Assembly: GCA_017165825.1 (NCBI GenBank)
Contig: CM029369.1
Location: 5,565,433 to 5,629,432, forward strand
Origin: Hepsetus odoe
Taxonomy: Eukaryota; Chordata; Actinopteri; Characiformes; Hepsetidae
DNA length: 64,000 nucleotides
Reading direction: 5' to 3'
Made by a program: the position numbers and the translations under genes. The notes under the pieces were generated by a model. The model saw only the letters and a list, made by a program, of their open reading frames with translations. It was not told the origin of the DNA and made no database searches. Numbering within the stretch: the first letter of the stretch is position 1; each line of letters opens with the position of its first letter. This document shows, piece after piece, positions 33,311-44,770 of this stretch.

Positions 33311-34244
33311 AGTTTCACATTTTCATGTCTCACCATCTGAGAATGTTGTTGTTCTTATCAGTATTGCAGTGTTGCGTACTTTTTGGTTTGGGACACATTA
33401 TTTCTGCTATCCTGTCGCAAAAGTGGTGCAGCCTGTAAAGCAGACTGTTCCCACCGTGGTTTCCTTTATTCAACCGGTCATAACTCTACTGAGGTAGAAA
33501 GTAGACTTGAAAGCAAACATCTGCTTGTTTTATCTTAAAAGGGTTTGTTCATTTCTATATATATTGAGGGATATATCTGTTAAGACCATAGTGGTTCACA
33601 AAAGAAGCAAGAGACCTGGATCAGGCTTCATGTAGCCTTTATCTGATCCTAGATCAGTGCTCCTAGATCAGCTCAGATCCTAAGTCTCGATTTTAGACCA
33701 AAACCACATTCCTAGAAGTTTCTTTCAAAAATTGCCAAAAACGCAGCACTTGGATTTCGGGCTGCTGCCTGGACGTGGGCCACGATTCTTGCCTGAACCT
33801 TCTGAACCACTGGCTATAAACAGTGTTTATGTATCTCGTCATTTTTTGACGAGATTTTTTTCCTACCACCTCAACTCATCTCTCCTGATAGTGAGATGCA
33901 GCACCACAACAAGCATGTCCTTATCATTCCAAGATGCTTGAAAAATCAGTTACTACCAAAACTGCTTTTAGAAGCTGTATTTACTGTTAAAAAATCAAAT
34001 AAAAAAATAAAAAAATAAAAGCCTTATTGAGATATTCATTTCTCCCTGGCATGCTTTATTGGAAAGTTTTATTTAAAATACTTTGACATGGTATAATTAT
34101 ATCAGAGCTTCCTGTGGCAAATTGGACCAGGAAATTATTAGTGTTAGTAACTGCTCTCTGAAAAGGTAAAATAGCCTTCATTGGGGAGTAAATGTGCCTC
34201 TGCCATAACCTCTAACTGCATGTCAGCAAAAGCCCTTCACAGCT
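33311..34244. other. unique block
   Basis: No recognised element. A (AAAAT)n-like tract lies at about 33990-34020. Confidence 0.4.
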
Positions 34245-34328
34245 CCTATCCTACACCACAAGCTATTTCAATGGGTCATTGATTGAGCAAGATTAGGCCT
34301 TTGTGCAGCTTGGTATTAAAAGATGCCA
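34245..34328. repeat. 84-bp direct repeat, copy 2
   Basis: Same orientation and length as 31299-31382, about 92 percent identical. Both copies keep the hairpin-capable end tggtat-taaaag-atgcca. Confidence 0.9.
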
Positions 34329-34734
34329 ATCTGCTGCGCACATTCATGTCAGCTGCACTGCCCAGCTGTGTGGGCTCCAGTGAAACTAGCCTCATTCAGT
34401 CCCAAGCCGGAGCAATTGCATGTAATGCTGTCTATTGTGAGAGTTGCAATCATTGCCACTGGACAGGATTTGACTAGCAAGTGTTTGTAAGAGCTGCAAT
34501 AAAACGGGATTTATGGAAGGAAGCAGGTTGAAGGTTTGAGATTTGAACTTTATGCCCTCTGTCATTGTTTAGGCACTAATCCCTGCACCTGGAATTATAT
34601 GTGTAAATACATGGTGTATCCATGCAAACTGTTTACGTCCAGTCTCTTTATCCAGTCCGAAAGAATCATCCTTTTTACCAGAGTTGCTTTCATTGCAAAT
34701 GCTCTCTTGGTTAGTATTTGATTTTCTTTATCAT
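34329..34734. other. unique spacer
   Basis: Lies left of the truncated Tc1 element and replaces its expected 3' third. Nothing recognised. Confidence 0.4.
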
Positions 34735-35684
34735 GCACCAGGAGGAACCCAAGATCCACTGCACCAGCGAAGGGTCTAACAATGGGTCTAAGGATTTCAT
34801 CCCGATACCTAATGGCAGTCAAGGTGCCATCATTTATTCTGCACAGGTCTGTGTGTCCCTCCATGGATTTGCCTCCCCAGACCAACAGTGACCCACCAAA
34901 CCGATCATGCTGAACAATGTTGCAGGCAGCATAACCTTCACTGCGGCTTCTCCAGACCCTTTCACATCTGTCTCAGAGGGAACCTGCTCTCATCTGTGAA
35001 AAGCACAGGGCTTCAATGCTGGACCTGCCAATTCTGGTGTTCTTTGGCAAATGCCAGTCGAGCACCACAGTGCCGGGCAGTGAGCACAGGGCCCACTCGA
35101 GGAGGTCGGGCCCTCAGGCCACCCTCATGAAGTCTGTTTCTAATGGTTTGGTCAGGGACATTCACGCCAGCGGCCTGCTGGAGGTCACTTTGTAGGGCTC
35201 TGGCAGTCCTCATCCTGTTCCTCCTTGAACAAAGGAGCAGATACCGGTCCTGCTGATGGGCTAAGGACCTCTGACAGCCCTGTCCAGCTCTCCTAGAGTA
35301 ACTGCCTGTCTCCTGGAATGTCCTCCATGCTCTTGAGACTGTGTGGGAGATGCAGCAAACCTTCTGCCAATGACACATATTGATGTGCCATCCTGGTGGA
35401 GTTGGACTGCCTGTGCACACTCTGTAGGGTCCAGGTATCGTCTCATGCTACCAGTAGTGACACTGACCCGAGTCAAATGCAAAACTACTGAAAGCAGTCA
35501 AAAAAAGATGAGGAGGGAAAAAAAAAATGTCTGTGGCCTTTTAATTTAATTAACACCAAAACAGCTGACACTAATAAACGACCCCCTCTGCTACTTAAAT
35601 GACCAGATCAATATCCCAGAGGTTTAACTGACTAGATACTATACTCTGGTTGAAAAATGTTCCTTAAATTTTTTTTGAGCAGCA
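34735..35684 (-). mobile_element. Tc1-like transposon, 3' third missing
   Basis: The terminal repeat complement tttttttgagcagcatata ends at 35684-35686 next to TA. Minus-strand coding order: MRRYLDPTECAQAVQLHQDG (N-terminal helix-turn-helix), a shifted GCQRSLAHQQDRYLLLCSRR, RNRLHEGGLRARPPRVGPVL, FAKEHQNWQ, VLFTDESRF with the first catalytic Asp, MVWGGKSMEGHTDLCRINDG, and GFLLVHDK with the second catalytic Asp. Sequence after HDK is lost at about 34735, so the third acidic residue and the other terminal repeat are absent. Frameshifts exist near 35345, 34985 and 34890. Dead element. Confidence 0.88.
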
Positions 35685-35689
35685 TATAT

Positions 35690-35780
35690 AAGCATATCCC
35701 AGCTCTCACAGGGCGAAAGGCAAAGAAACATCCTGGACAGGTCATCAGTCCATCATTGGGTAGACACACAGACAAACATA

Positions 35781-35833
<53 letters not shown>

Positions 35834-36032
35834 TTACAGCCAATTTTTTCATCTCTAATCCACCTGATGTGCATGTCTTTGGCCTTCTGGGATGAAACCA
35901 GAGCTCCCAGAGGAAACCCACATAGACACAGGGAGAAGATGGAAACTCCACACAGGGACCCAAAATGTCCCACCTGAGAATTGAACTCAGGATGTTCTCA
36001 CAGTGAGGTGACAACCGCGGTGTTGCTCCATG
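35690..36032 (-). mobile_element. SINE-2, 3' end truncated
   Basis: Reverse-oriented. agcatatcccagctctcaca, a CA tract, ccaattttttcatctctaat, gcatgtctttggccttctgg, ggaaactccacacagggacc, and the tRNA-like head complement gagaattgaactcaggatgt with ctcacagtgaggtgaca. Its 3' terminal part is missing exactly where the Tc1 element ends, so the Tc1 insertion probably cut it. Confidence 0.8.
35783..35827. repeat. (CA)n microsatellite inside SINE-2
   Basis: About 21 CA units in the position where SINE-2 copies are naturally CA-rich. Confidence 0.95.
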
Positions 36033-37862
36033 ACGTTTCAGTAAACTTAAAAACATGATCAGCTGATTGTTAGAAACCTGATGTGTGTGACTCCACAACA
36101 GCTTTATCAATCCTAATTTTTACAAACCAATATATTCACAATCATCTGACCAAGGATTAGAATCCTCTCAGCATTTTCATTTGAGTGATTAAACTCAGCA
36201 GCCCATGTTCTTTAGGGGATGACCTTCACTCGCTTGAATATTTTGACATCTGTAACTATTTTATGTTTATTTCACGATAAAAGAGAAAACTTAGATAAAG
36301 TAAGATAAAGTCTGCAAAAGCAATACAGATTAAACAGAAAATGGACCGGAGTGTGAAATAGCTATAAGAACAGGTGATCGTTGAAAACTAAGATGTTCAG
36401 ACAGAAAGACGTGGATTAAACTCCCAGTGAACCAACATATATTCCTCAATACGAGCAATGGTTCGGTCTAGTAAGAAGCAAAAAAAAAAAAAAAAAAAAC
36501 GGAAGATCATCAGCGCTTGAGTGTGAACATTCATGAATAAACATGAATGAATGTTTCTTGTGGAAATTTCCAACAAAACACTCAAGTAATCTTGTCATAA
36601 ACTGCGATTCAAATGGTGCTTGAGGATGTGGGCATCAGTGTGTTTTAAATGCTGTTTATTTGTTGCACCATTTTGCATATTACAAGATCACAAATGTCCC
36701 CACCCATGTCTTCCCAGTCCCTCGTTTCCATTAAGCCAAAATATAATACTGAGTTATTTATTTACCTATCATAATAACAGGTTAATCCTAAAACATAGCA
36801 GCTAGGAATAGGTGAAAGAACTTGCTAAGTCTCCCATTAATTACAGTCATTAGAAAGAGAGAACTAAGACAAGATGTGAAAATGATTTGAGTATTTTTAC
36901 ACCCCATCATTAACCTTATTTATTCATTGGAACAGGAACAAAAACCCTGGCTATTTAATCCAGGCTAATTTCCCTTCATTGTCCTTTTTCATGATCAGTG
37001 CTGCTGGAACATTACAGTCTCTGTATTATCACTTTGCCTTTTTTCTGGGACAAAGGCTGACTTGAAATGAAATTCATTATGGCTATGGATACATCACGCT
37101 GATCACATTATGTGTTACAGTGTGTACAAAAGTTAAAAAGTGTGCTTTTGCAAATGTGTGACTCCTCAGTCGGGCGGTACATCAGACATACGGTAGACAG
37201 CGGAGGGTGACACTCATTATAGAGCTAATCAAAGCTCAACTTCAGCAAAGAGAAATATGCAGCAGCAAGCATGAGAACAGCCATTAAATGCCCTATTTCT
37301 GTGAAACTTCTTGTGAAGAGTGAAGAAAGTCTTTCTTGAGCAGTGGTTTCAGAAGAGATTTCTGAATGAAAAGTGGAAAGAAGTGCTCAGCCAGTTACTC
37401 GTATCTAAGGTCCTATGTACGGATCTAGGAACAGATGTGATTGAGATCCAATGCGCCTCAGAGAGGTTCTAACCATTTAACATTCATAGTCTGAAAAGGA
37501 AGCGACTGTCTTACCCACACAATCACACATAAAGGGACTGCACTGCTACTGGGGTGGGATCTCTTGCTGCACTGGGGTGGTACCCTAAAGAGTACGTCTG
37601 CAGTACCCCACATAATTCCACCATTTTCTACTAAAGGTATGTTCATTTAAGGTGGACTTACTCCATACACTCCAGGCCCTCTAATTTAATGTTCTACTTT
37701 TGAATGTTAAGTCATGAAAAGGTACAAATTCACCCCAATTTCTCTTTTTGGGAAAACACATTTAAAGTACAAAACTGAAACTCAAGGACCATAATGCACC
37801 ACTGGGTGTAGTTTATACTGTTAATACCTTGGAAAAAATGCACTGTACACTTTTTGACAATG
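36033..37862. other. long unique block, conserved-element candidate
   Basis: 1.8 kb without recognised transposons. A poly-A run is at about 36480-36500. About 36835-37110 is of high complexity and rich in TTAAT, TAATCC and CATTA cores (cccattaattacagtcatta, ggctatttaatccaggctaa), suggesting a homeodomain-type regulatory element. Unproven. Confidence 0.3.
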
Positions 37863-37905
37863 TATTTACATGTATGGTATTTAGCAGAAGCTCTCATCCA
37901 GAGTG
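37863..37905 (-). mobile_element. V-SINE 3' end fragment
   Basis: tatttacatgtatggtattt, agcagaagctctcatccaga: the complement of the HE1/V-SINE ending, with no body. It abuts a SINE-1 head. Confidence 0.7.
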
Positions 37906-37910
37906 ACATT

Positions 37911-38065
37911 GGGCAGCCGTTTCCTAGTGGTTCGGTAGTTGGTCCAGAGATCAGAAGGTTGTGGGCTCAAATCCCAGACCAGTAGGTTGACTTGATGTAC
38001 CCTTGAGCAAGGTACCGTCCCTATCACTGCTCCCCAGGTGCTTTCAATAGTGTTTATGTGTGGGC
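37911..38065 (+). mobile_element. SINE-1, 5' half
   Basis: gggcagccgtttcctagtgg, gggctcaaatccc, gtacccttgagcaaggtacc and ctgctccccaggtgctttca are present. It stops at gtgtttatgtgtgggc without tail. An inverted RTE-like fragment follows about 45 bp on. Confidence 0.85.
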
Positions 38066-38111
38066 CTCCAGCTTTGTCTCCACACACACTATTTAAGATG
38101 CCTGTCTCATA

Positions 38112-38181
38112 TGCTAATTCCTAATCTTTTCCATCTTCGTCACAAAGCTCAGCATCTTTTACTCTGCAACCTCCAGCGCCA
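38112..38181 (-). mobile_element. RTE-like LINE fragment (70 bp)
   Basis: The complement reads ggaggttgcagagtaaaaga, tgctgagctttgtgacgaag, atggaaaagattagga. It corresponds to the SELKMLRF-LGVTRMDRIRN coding segment of the 23-kb copy. Both sides are truncated. Confidence 0.65.
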
Positions 38182-39760
38182 CTGGATGAAGTACCATGGG
38201 TGGAACTGTGTTAATAGAATAGAACTGATAAACATGGATAATGAGGCTACTGTCACTCATCTAGGCCTCATAGCATGGAATAATGGCTGGAGTAGTTTGG
38301 TTGGACAGGTTGCCCGAGTCTCTCAGTGAGGAGAGTCCCTGTTCTGTTCGCTGTTCTCAGTGAAGAGAGGTCATTCTGACAATTGCTGTCCTCCTCAGGC
38401 TGCCACTTTAGAGCAGTTAAGTGCTGAGATTTTTGGAGATTTGTGTCTCCAAAAAGTCAATCTCACCCATTTTCCAGCGTGACTGATATGATGGCTTCTG
38501 ACCCTGCATACACTGGAACCAGACCTTCCACCCTGAAGATATATCTTCTATTCAGCTCTACACTGAATTTCACACACTTGAACCTGCATGGTTACTGAGC
38601 TGGCCTCCATTTACCAAGCGCACCTGCGAGAATAACTGAATGTAATGACTGGCAGTGAACTTTTATTTTGGGAGTTTCCAACAAAGGTTTCCATCAGTAA
38701 ACTCAACATGTTTCAGGTCATCGAAATAAGACCCGGGTTAACAACTTTAATGTGATATCACAGACTCAGACACAGTCTCAGTACATGAACTAACTCATCA
38801 CACTTTTCAAAGTGAGCAATTTTTCTCTAAATGAGTGTCGCCCCTAGTCACTGCATCTGCAGCACTCTGCTTGATGAATCTCCTAACAGGCTCCTGGTCG
38901 GTACAGGTGCTCTGCAAAATTGCTTCCTCTAAATGATTAACAAGTGGAGGCTTGTCTCAGGGGCAGTGTGTGTTGGCACAGCTCTGTGTTTGACTGACAA
39001 ATGGATGGCTCAATCATTCCTTCACTACTGTAGCAATTTTGTCATCCCTGAAATACTAAAAAGTTTCAGTGCAGCATTTAGAACAGTCTGTTTTCTGGTT
39101 CAGGTAGAGTTTACACTGGATAATTCAGATTACTTCACAGCTTTCACTTTATGCATTTTTTTCTCTACTTAGAACTGATTTGAATAGGTTATTGCTTTAA
39201 GGGCATTTTTGTTGGAGGCTTCCTTTCACAATCAAATATGGAAAGGAAATTCTAATTTCCTTTTGTTTTGCACCACATGTCTGCAACAAATGGTTGTTTT
39301 TCATTTTTCCTTTCATTTTTACATTTTCATTCATTCATTTAGCATGACTAACAAATAAAGACCAACAAACTACATTTAGATGTGCAATATGCAATAAAAG
39401 AGACTGGCTAAAGTGGAAAAGCCCTTTGCTCTTTTGTTTGGAGCAGATCGGTTTTCCTACCATGATGTTTTTCCTTCTTGTTTGTGTGAAAAAAAAACTC
39501 CAGAAAATGCTGTTAAACAGCATCACTAGACTCAGTTTTCTAGAACTCATGCTTGAGAAAATTTCTGCTGTGCCCAGCTATAATCAGGAGAGAAAAGTCA
39601 ATATGTAGGCTGTAAATGTTCCTATTAAACTTTAATAGCGGTGCTAAACTATATGACACAAACATTACCACCATGCAAATTTAATAAAGACACTACATTT
39701 TACATCATTCCCCGTTTTCTTTTCCAGAATGAAAATTTCAAGTTTCTGTAATTAAGAGCA
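38182..39760. other. long unique block
   Basis: No exon or transposon recognised in about 1.6 kb. Frames of up to 79 codons are unremarkable. Confidence 0.4.
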
Positions 39761-40025
39761 AAAGTGAACATGAAAGTGACAACCCTAGTCATTGCAAGGT
39801 CACAGCACAGCAGACAGTGAACCACAACAAAATTGGACCTCTGCATTTAACCCATGCACACTCAAACCCGTGCAGTAGTGGGCAGCTATTGAAAGTGCTC
39901 GGGGAGCAGTGACAGGGACGGCACCTTGCTCAAGGGTACCTCAGGGCAACCTATTGGGTAGGGGTTCGAACCCACAATCTTCCAATCCGGGGCCAGCTCC
40001 CTAACCACTAGGCCACCGCTGCCCT
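39761..40025 (-). mobile_element. SINE-1, full length, well preserved
   Basis: Reverse-oriented. Tail aaagtgaacatgaaagtgac, caaccctagtcattgcaagg, ctctgcatttaacccatgca, gcagtagtgggcagctattg, B-box complement gggttcgaaccc and head ctaaccactaggccaccgct. Both promoter boxes are intact. Confidence 0.93.
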
Positions 40026-40480
40026 AAGTGCTGTTTGTTCATCAGTGTTTAATCGCAAGTCAGCAACAGTAAAGAATTCTTATGTTAAAATAACCTTTTG
40101 TAGTTTTTTGCAGGTAAGCATGAAGTTAATAGATGAGCAGATAATAACTTGATGTGAAATTGGTTCGTTTATGGGCCTTTTTTGTTTGTTTGTTTGTTTC
40201 AGATGAATAATTACACATAAGCAGAAAATCAAGAAGACCTTAAAGACGAAGACACATGTCCAAACCAAATAAGACATTCATAGTGTCCACAAAAACACTC
40301 TGGCACAAAAAAGCTTTTCATTGGGGTTTGGCAACTCTACATGGTTAGATTCTTGATGAAAATATCTCTTTTACTCACGCAGAACATTCTTCCCCTCAGA
40401 AAGAATAAAAGAGGGGAGGATCTCACACCAACAATTATTCAGATTGACACCAAGTACAAGCAGCCCCTTTTAAAAAACAA
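40026..40480. other. unique spacer
   Basis: Short TTTG repeats at about 40181-40199; nothing else. Confidence 0.4.
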
Positions 40481-40699
40481 GGGCGATGGCCTAGTTGTTG
40501 GGAAATAGGTCCCAGGGTCAGATGGTCATGGGTACAAATCCTAGACCACTAGGTTGCCCTGGGGTAACACTGAGCAAGGAACTGTCCCCATTACTGCTCC
40601 CCAGGTGCTTTAATAGCTGCAAGGTCTGTGTATGGGTAAAATGCAGAGGAAGCATTTCGTTGTGTGTGCTGTGTTTCACAATAGTCACTTTCACTTTCA
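40481..40699 (+). mobile_element. SINE-1, internally deleted
   Basis: Head gggcgatggcctagttgttg, ggtacaaatcc, ctgctccccaggtgctttaa, gtgctgtgtttcacaatagt, cactttcactttc. It lacks ccccctgctgcacgg and the acaagaa piece. Confidence 0.88.
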
Positions 40700-41111
40700 T
40701 ATATTCAATTAATGGGTGTATATGATGCCAAAAAACAAAACGAGCAAAATGAAACATTAGAAACGCAATGATAAATCAAGCAGAGAACAAGAAATCGCCA
40801 GCCTACAGCACAGTGACATTTGTGAATGAGAATGCAAAATAGATATACTTGCTTAGTTGGCTTAATCCACAATCTGAAGGGAAACAAACTGTTGGCAAGG
40901 TTGAACATTTTGAGTGCTTGCAAATTAAGCTTAAACAGACCTTAATTTATGAGTTTTTTAATCTTTTTTGTGACCAAGCTGTGTCCCACAAAACAAATCT
41001 TCTTACAGTTACTTGCCCAGGAAATGGTCACTCCCAACTAAGTGTGGTTTCCTGTGCATTTATGCATTCGCTGCTTTGAAAGTTTAATTATGTTGTTAAA
41101 AGTGTTAAAAG
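40700..41111. other. unique spacer
   Basis: Nothing recognised. Confidence 0.4.
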
Positions 41112-41285
41112 TGTTAGCTGGGCGGTACAATGGCACAGTAGGCGGTCCGATCTCCTCACAGTGAGGAGGTTCTGGGGTTGATTTCTAGAAAGGTTCTTTC
41201 TGTGTAAAGTGTGAATGTTCTGCTTGTGTGGGTTTCCTCCAAGTGCTCTGGATTCCTCCTACAGTCCTACATGTCAGGTGGACAG
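41112..41285 (+). mobile_element. SINE-2, 5' half
   Basis: tRNA-like head gctgggcggtacaatggcac, ctcctcacagtgaggaggtt, ctggggttgatttctag (B-box-like), then gtgtgggtttcctccaagtg and ttcctcctacagtcctacat. It ends at gtcaggtggac, where a reversed SINE-1 begins. Confidence 0.75.
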
Positions 41286-41396
41286 AAGTACCTTGAAGGT
41301 ACCTTGCTCAAGAGTACCTCAGGGCAACCAACTCTAGGACTTGAACCCAAAGATCATTGTGCCTAGTAACTGCTCAGCAGGCCACCATTGCCCCCA
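41286..41396 (-). mobile_element. SINE-1 head half
   Basis: ccttgctcaagagtacctca, gggcaaccaactctaggact, gaacccaaagatcattgtgc and caggccaccattgccccc. Tail absent. Directly abuts the forward SINE-2 half. Confidence 0.78.
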
Positions 41397-42225
41397 AGAT
41401 AATGAATGATTGAATATTATGAGTCAAACTGGGTTTGTCAGTAGTATGAAAATAAAAAATATCAAGTTAACACAAAGCCCATACAAGCCATCACTCACTC
41501 TCAAATAAAGATGGATGTTCAGAAAGCATGCAAATGTTTCAGAAATATGATTTTTGTTATGTTAATCCACTAAATCTCCTGCTGTATGGGACCCAAGTTT
41601 CACCCAAGTGAAAAAATAAAATTGTTTTTTTGGTGTCTGGAAGACTTAACTTCCTGTTTTTGGAGGGCTTATGTTGGCATCTTTCCTCTTTTTGACATTT
41701 TTGGAAAACATTCTAAGAAAAGTTTGGTTTATTGTGTTATGAGTCATTCATTAAAATGAACCCTACATTTCAGGCTGTCAAATGCAGGAATGATATAAAA
41801 CATAAAAAACAAAATATATATAACATATAAAACTACTGACAATTAGGGGGGGGTCATGGGTTTAGATCTATGTTTTGTTATTTATTAAACTTCCAATCGT
41901 CCCTTTTCGAAGTGACCTTCTAAATAAGAGTAAAAAGAGGCATGTATTCAAAATTTGTTGGAACAACATTAGTTAGAAATGTATTCAGACACCACAACTT
42001 ATATTATTATATTTATACATTACTCACTCACTCACTCAAAAGAAGAATATATATATATATATATATGTATGTATGTGTGTGTGTGTGTGTGTGTATAAAT
42101 CAAGTGAGAAATAAATCAAGTTTAAATAGATCACTGACATTTATAAATTTGCTTTTTCTTTTATATATTTGGTTTACAGTTTACTTCTGTAAGGATGGTG
42201 ACGGTGTCCGAGCGGTCATTACAGA
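41397..42225. other. unique spacer with AT/GT satellite
   Basis: An (AT)n-(GT)n compound tract lies at about 42046-42094. Nothing else recognised. Confidence 0.45.
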
Positions 42226-42498
42226 AAAGTGAAAGTAAAAAAGTGAAAGTGACAACCCTTGTCATTGCGAGGTCACAGCACTGCACACCATGAACCAAAA
42301 CGAAATTGGACCTCTGCTTTTAACCCATGCACACAAACACCGTGCAGCAGTGGGCAGCTATTGAAAGAACCCAGGGAGCAGTGACAGGGACGGTACCTTG
42401 CTCAGGGGTACCTCAGGGAAACCTACTTGTGAGGGAATCTAACCCACAATCTTTCGATACAGGGCAACTCCCTAACCACTAGGCCACCGCTGCCCCAG
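42226..42498 (-). mobile_element. SINE-1, full length, extended tail
   Basis: The tail complement is duplicated (gaaaagtgaaagtaaaaaag, then tgaaagtgacaacccttgtc), then gaggtcacagcactgcacac, ccgtgcagcagtgggcagct, gggagcagtgacagggacgg and head ctaaccactaggccaccgct with gcccc. Confidence 0.93.
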
Positions 42499-43667
42499 AA
42501 CAACTTTAAGTGAAAGCTTTAATGACAAAACTGTGCACAGAAACTCCAAACAAAGATAAACTTCGACACGTACAGATTAAAGACCGGCGCTCTGCTCTCG
42601 CTCAATGGGGCTTTTAAAGCCAACCCCAAATGGCTCTCCCACCAGAGCCGTGCAGAGCGCCATCTAGTGTTACAACTTCAAGTTCAGTGATGTTGTGTTG
42701 CTCAGCAAAGCATCGAAGCCAGTGTTTTTATATCATACTTTTAATGATGTCATAAAATAGCGATGTATTGTGTGCAGTGAAAATGACAAAATCACAATCA
42801 GAACGTTATTGATTTATATTAAAGATAAGTTATTAGTTGGCTAACATGTCTGTTTAGGTATATAACCACAAAAGCTGACTTATAAATGTCAAGTAGTTGT
42901 AAAGTAGTGAAATAATTCATTTTAGCATTGGCATTTGAATAATAACAATAAATAGAATAAACCGAATTTAGAAGGTGGTGTGAATATAAACCGTATGCTG
43001 TACGAACAGATCATAACATATTCTTGTAGACCCCAGCACGAATCATTTAAGCAAGGCTGAACAGTCTTGTTACTTGAACCCAGTAGAATCTGCTGTCCAA
43101 GCTACAAACCTCCATGTCCATCCTTTCATCAACATCTTCATGAGACTGGCACCCAAGTCAGGACGTGGATGCTGCTGACACCTGTACCTGACTTCTAACA
43201 AGCACAGACACAAACACTGTCTGACCTCCACAGTAACCTGCTGTGAGGCTGCCATCAAACCAGCCTGCTCATATACAGTCCACACACAGCAGTCCTTTCT
43301 GGCAGGATGTCTTATCTACAGTACACACACTGTGGCCACAGCCTAAAAAATAGCATTCAGACGCAAAGAAAGTCCCTGATTGATAGTTTGGAGATCTGAA
43401 CAGCCGAGTAAATGTATCGACATCTCCAGTCTTTTTAAAAAAGCGTTTTTTATTGCCTGGTCTTCTAAAAATGTATTTGGTACTTCATTTTGTTATACTT
43501 TTTTGTAGGTTTTTCGTGGTTAGCCAGTCTGTTCTGAAGGCCATCCACCATTTCTAGACACAGAATCACGTCATTCTCAGGGTCAGGGTAAGCTTCCACT
43601 GCAAAGCTTCATCGAATATTAAAATTGAACTTCAAAGTACTTCATTTTGTGTGGGACTCTATTAACA
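42499..43667. other. unique block
   Basis: 1.2 kb with no recognised element. The 71-codon minus frame near 43070-43285 has no known domain. Confidence 0.4.
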
Positions 43668-43862
43668 TTTATGGCATTTAGCAGACGCTCTTATCCAGAG
43701 CGATTTCCATGTCCTAATTACAGGGACAGTCCCCCTGGAGCAACTCAGAGTTAAGGGTCTTGCTCAAGAACCCAATGGGGGTGGTGCTAGAGGTTGGATT
43801 CAGAACCCGTGACTGTTTGGTCCATAGATCTATAGGTTAAGTACCACCACCATCACCACCCC
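43668..43862 (-). mobile_element. HE1/V-SINE-like, full length
   Basis: Reverse-oriented. tttatggcatttagcagacg, ctcttatccagagcgatttc, agttaagggtcttgctcaag, B-box-like ggttggattcagaaccc, and head complement taccaccaccatcaccaccc. Confidence 0.9.
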
Positions 43863-43909
43863 TGTCAAGAATTTCAATATTTACAAAACATTTCTAAAAA
43901 GCATGGAAA

Positions 43910-43978
43910 AACAGAGGTTGAATTTTGCTGTGTGCTGTGCTGTTTCCCAATGCCAAAAAATAGTCACTTTCATTTGTA
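43910..43978 (+). mobile_element. SINE-1 3' end fragment
   Basis: aaaacagaggttgaattttg, ctgtgtgctgtgctgtttcc, caatgccaaaaaatagtcac, tttcattt. 5'-truncated to the last 69 bp. Confidence 0.75.
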
Positions 43979-44319
43979 CACTTTTAGAACAAGTAACTTG
44001 AAACTTACTTCTGAATCACAACAACCATCTGAAGCACTGGCTCATCCTGCAGGCTCAGAAATAAAGCCCGGGAAAGATTATGTATGCATTGCTTATGTCA
44101 AATTTTCTTTTTCAGGCAGTACATTAGCTTTCTTGGCAGTGTCTGGCTGCTTAGCTATCTGGGCTTTCTAACATCCTTGACCTTCACACCAGGGGATAAC
44201 AAGCAGCTGCTGCAATGGCCTGCTCCACTGTACTGATAGGGCTGAGACACAGTGCCTTCAGACTAGTGATGGATCTTATCCTTCGCATCTTTTACACATT
44301 CTATATCTTCTTTTTTCTG
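43979..44319. other. unique spacer
   Basis: Nothing recognised. Confidence 0.4.
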
Positions 44320-44445
44320 TTTCGTTGTCCGCATATTGATTTGGCAAAAGTTTTACACTGGATGCCCTTCCTGACGTAACCCTCCCCATTTATCCGGGCT
44401 GGGGAGCGGCTATGCACTGGCTTGTGCATCCCTAGTGGCTGAGTT
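44320..44445. mobile_element. widespread fish interspersed repeat fragment
   Basis: ttggcaaaagttttacactg, gatgcccttcctgacgtaac, cctccccatttatccgggct, ggcttgtgcatccctagtgg. I recognise these blocks as a repeat common across teleost genomes, but I am not sure of its class (a LINE/SINE end is most likely). Only one copy in the window. Confidence 0.5.
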
Positions 44446-44770
44446 TTTACACATTCTGTATGATGGTTCAAAAACAATCCAAAGACTGTCCTAAAACACA
44501 TTCAACTCTGGCCTGTTTAAATGTACTTGCTGGCCGTAGTACAATGGCTCAGAGCGTTGAATTGGAACATTTGATACATTAAATGACAGAAAAAGGAAAC
44601 GTTACTTTTTAGCTTCTGTATTGCAGAGTTGAGGTCAGTCAGTCAGTCTGGACCTGCCACTTTTGCTTGGTTTGATAAGAGCAAATGAATCTGAATGATC
44701 TTAAACTCACGAGTCAGCTTCCCTAATGTTATATTAGATGCTAGTATATCAGTCACACATAGTCACATAC
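44446..44770. other. unique spacer
   Basis: No recognised element. Confidence 0.4.

Noticed and set aside
43070..43285. 71-codon minus-strand frame rich in Cys and Leu
   Set aside because: No known domain, no repeat copy elsewhere in the window and no splice context; treated as chance.
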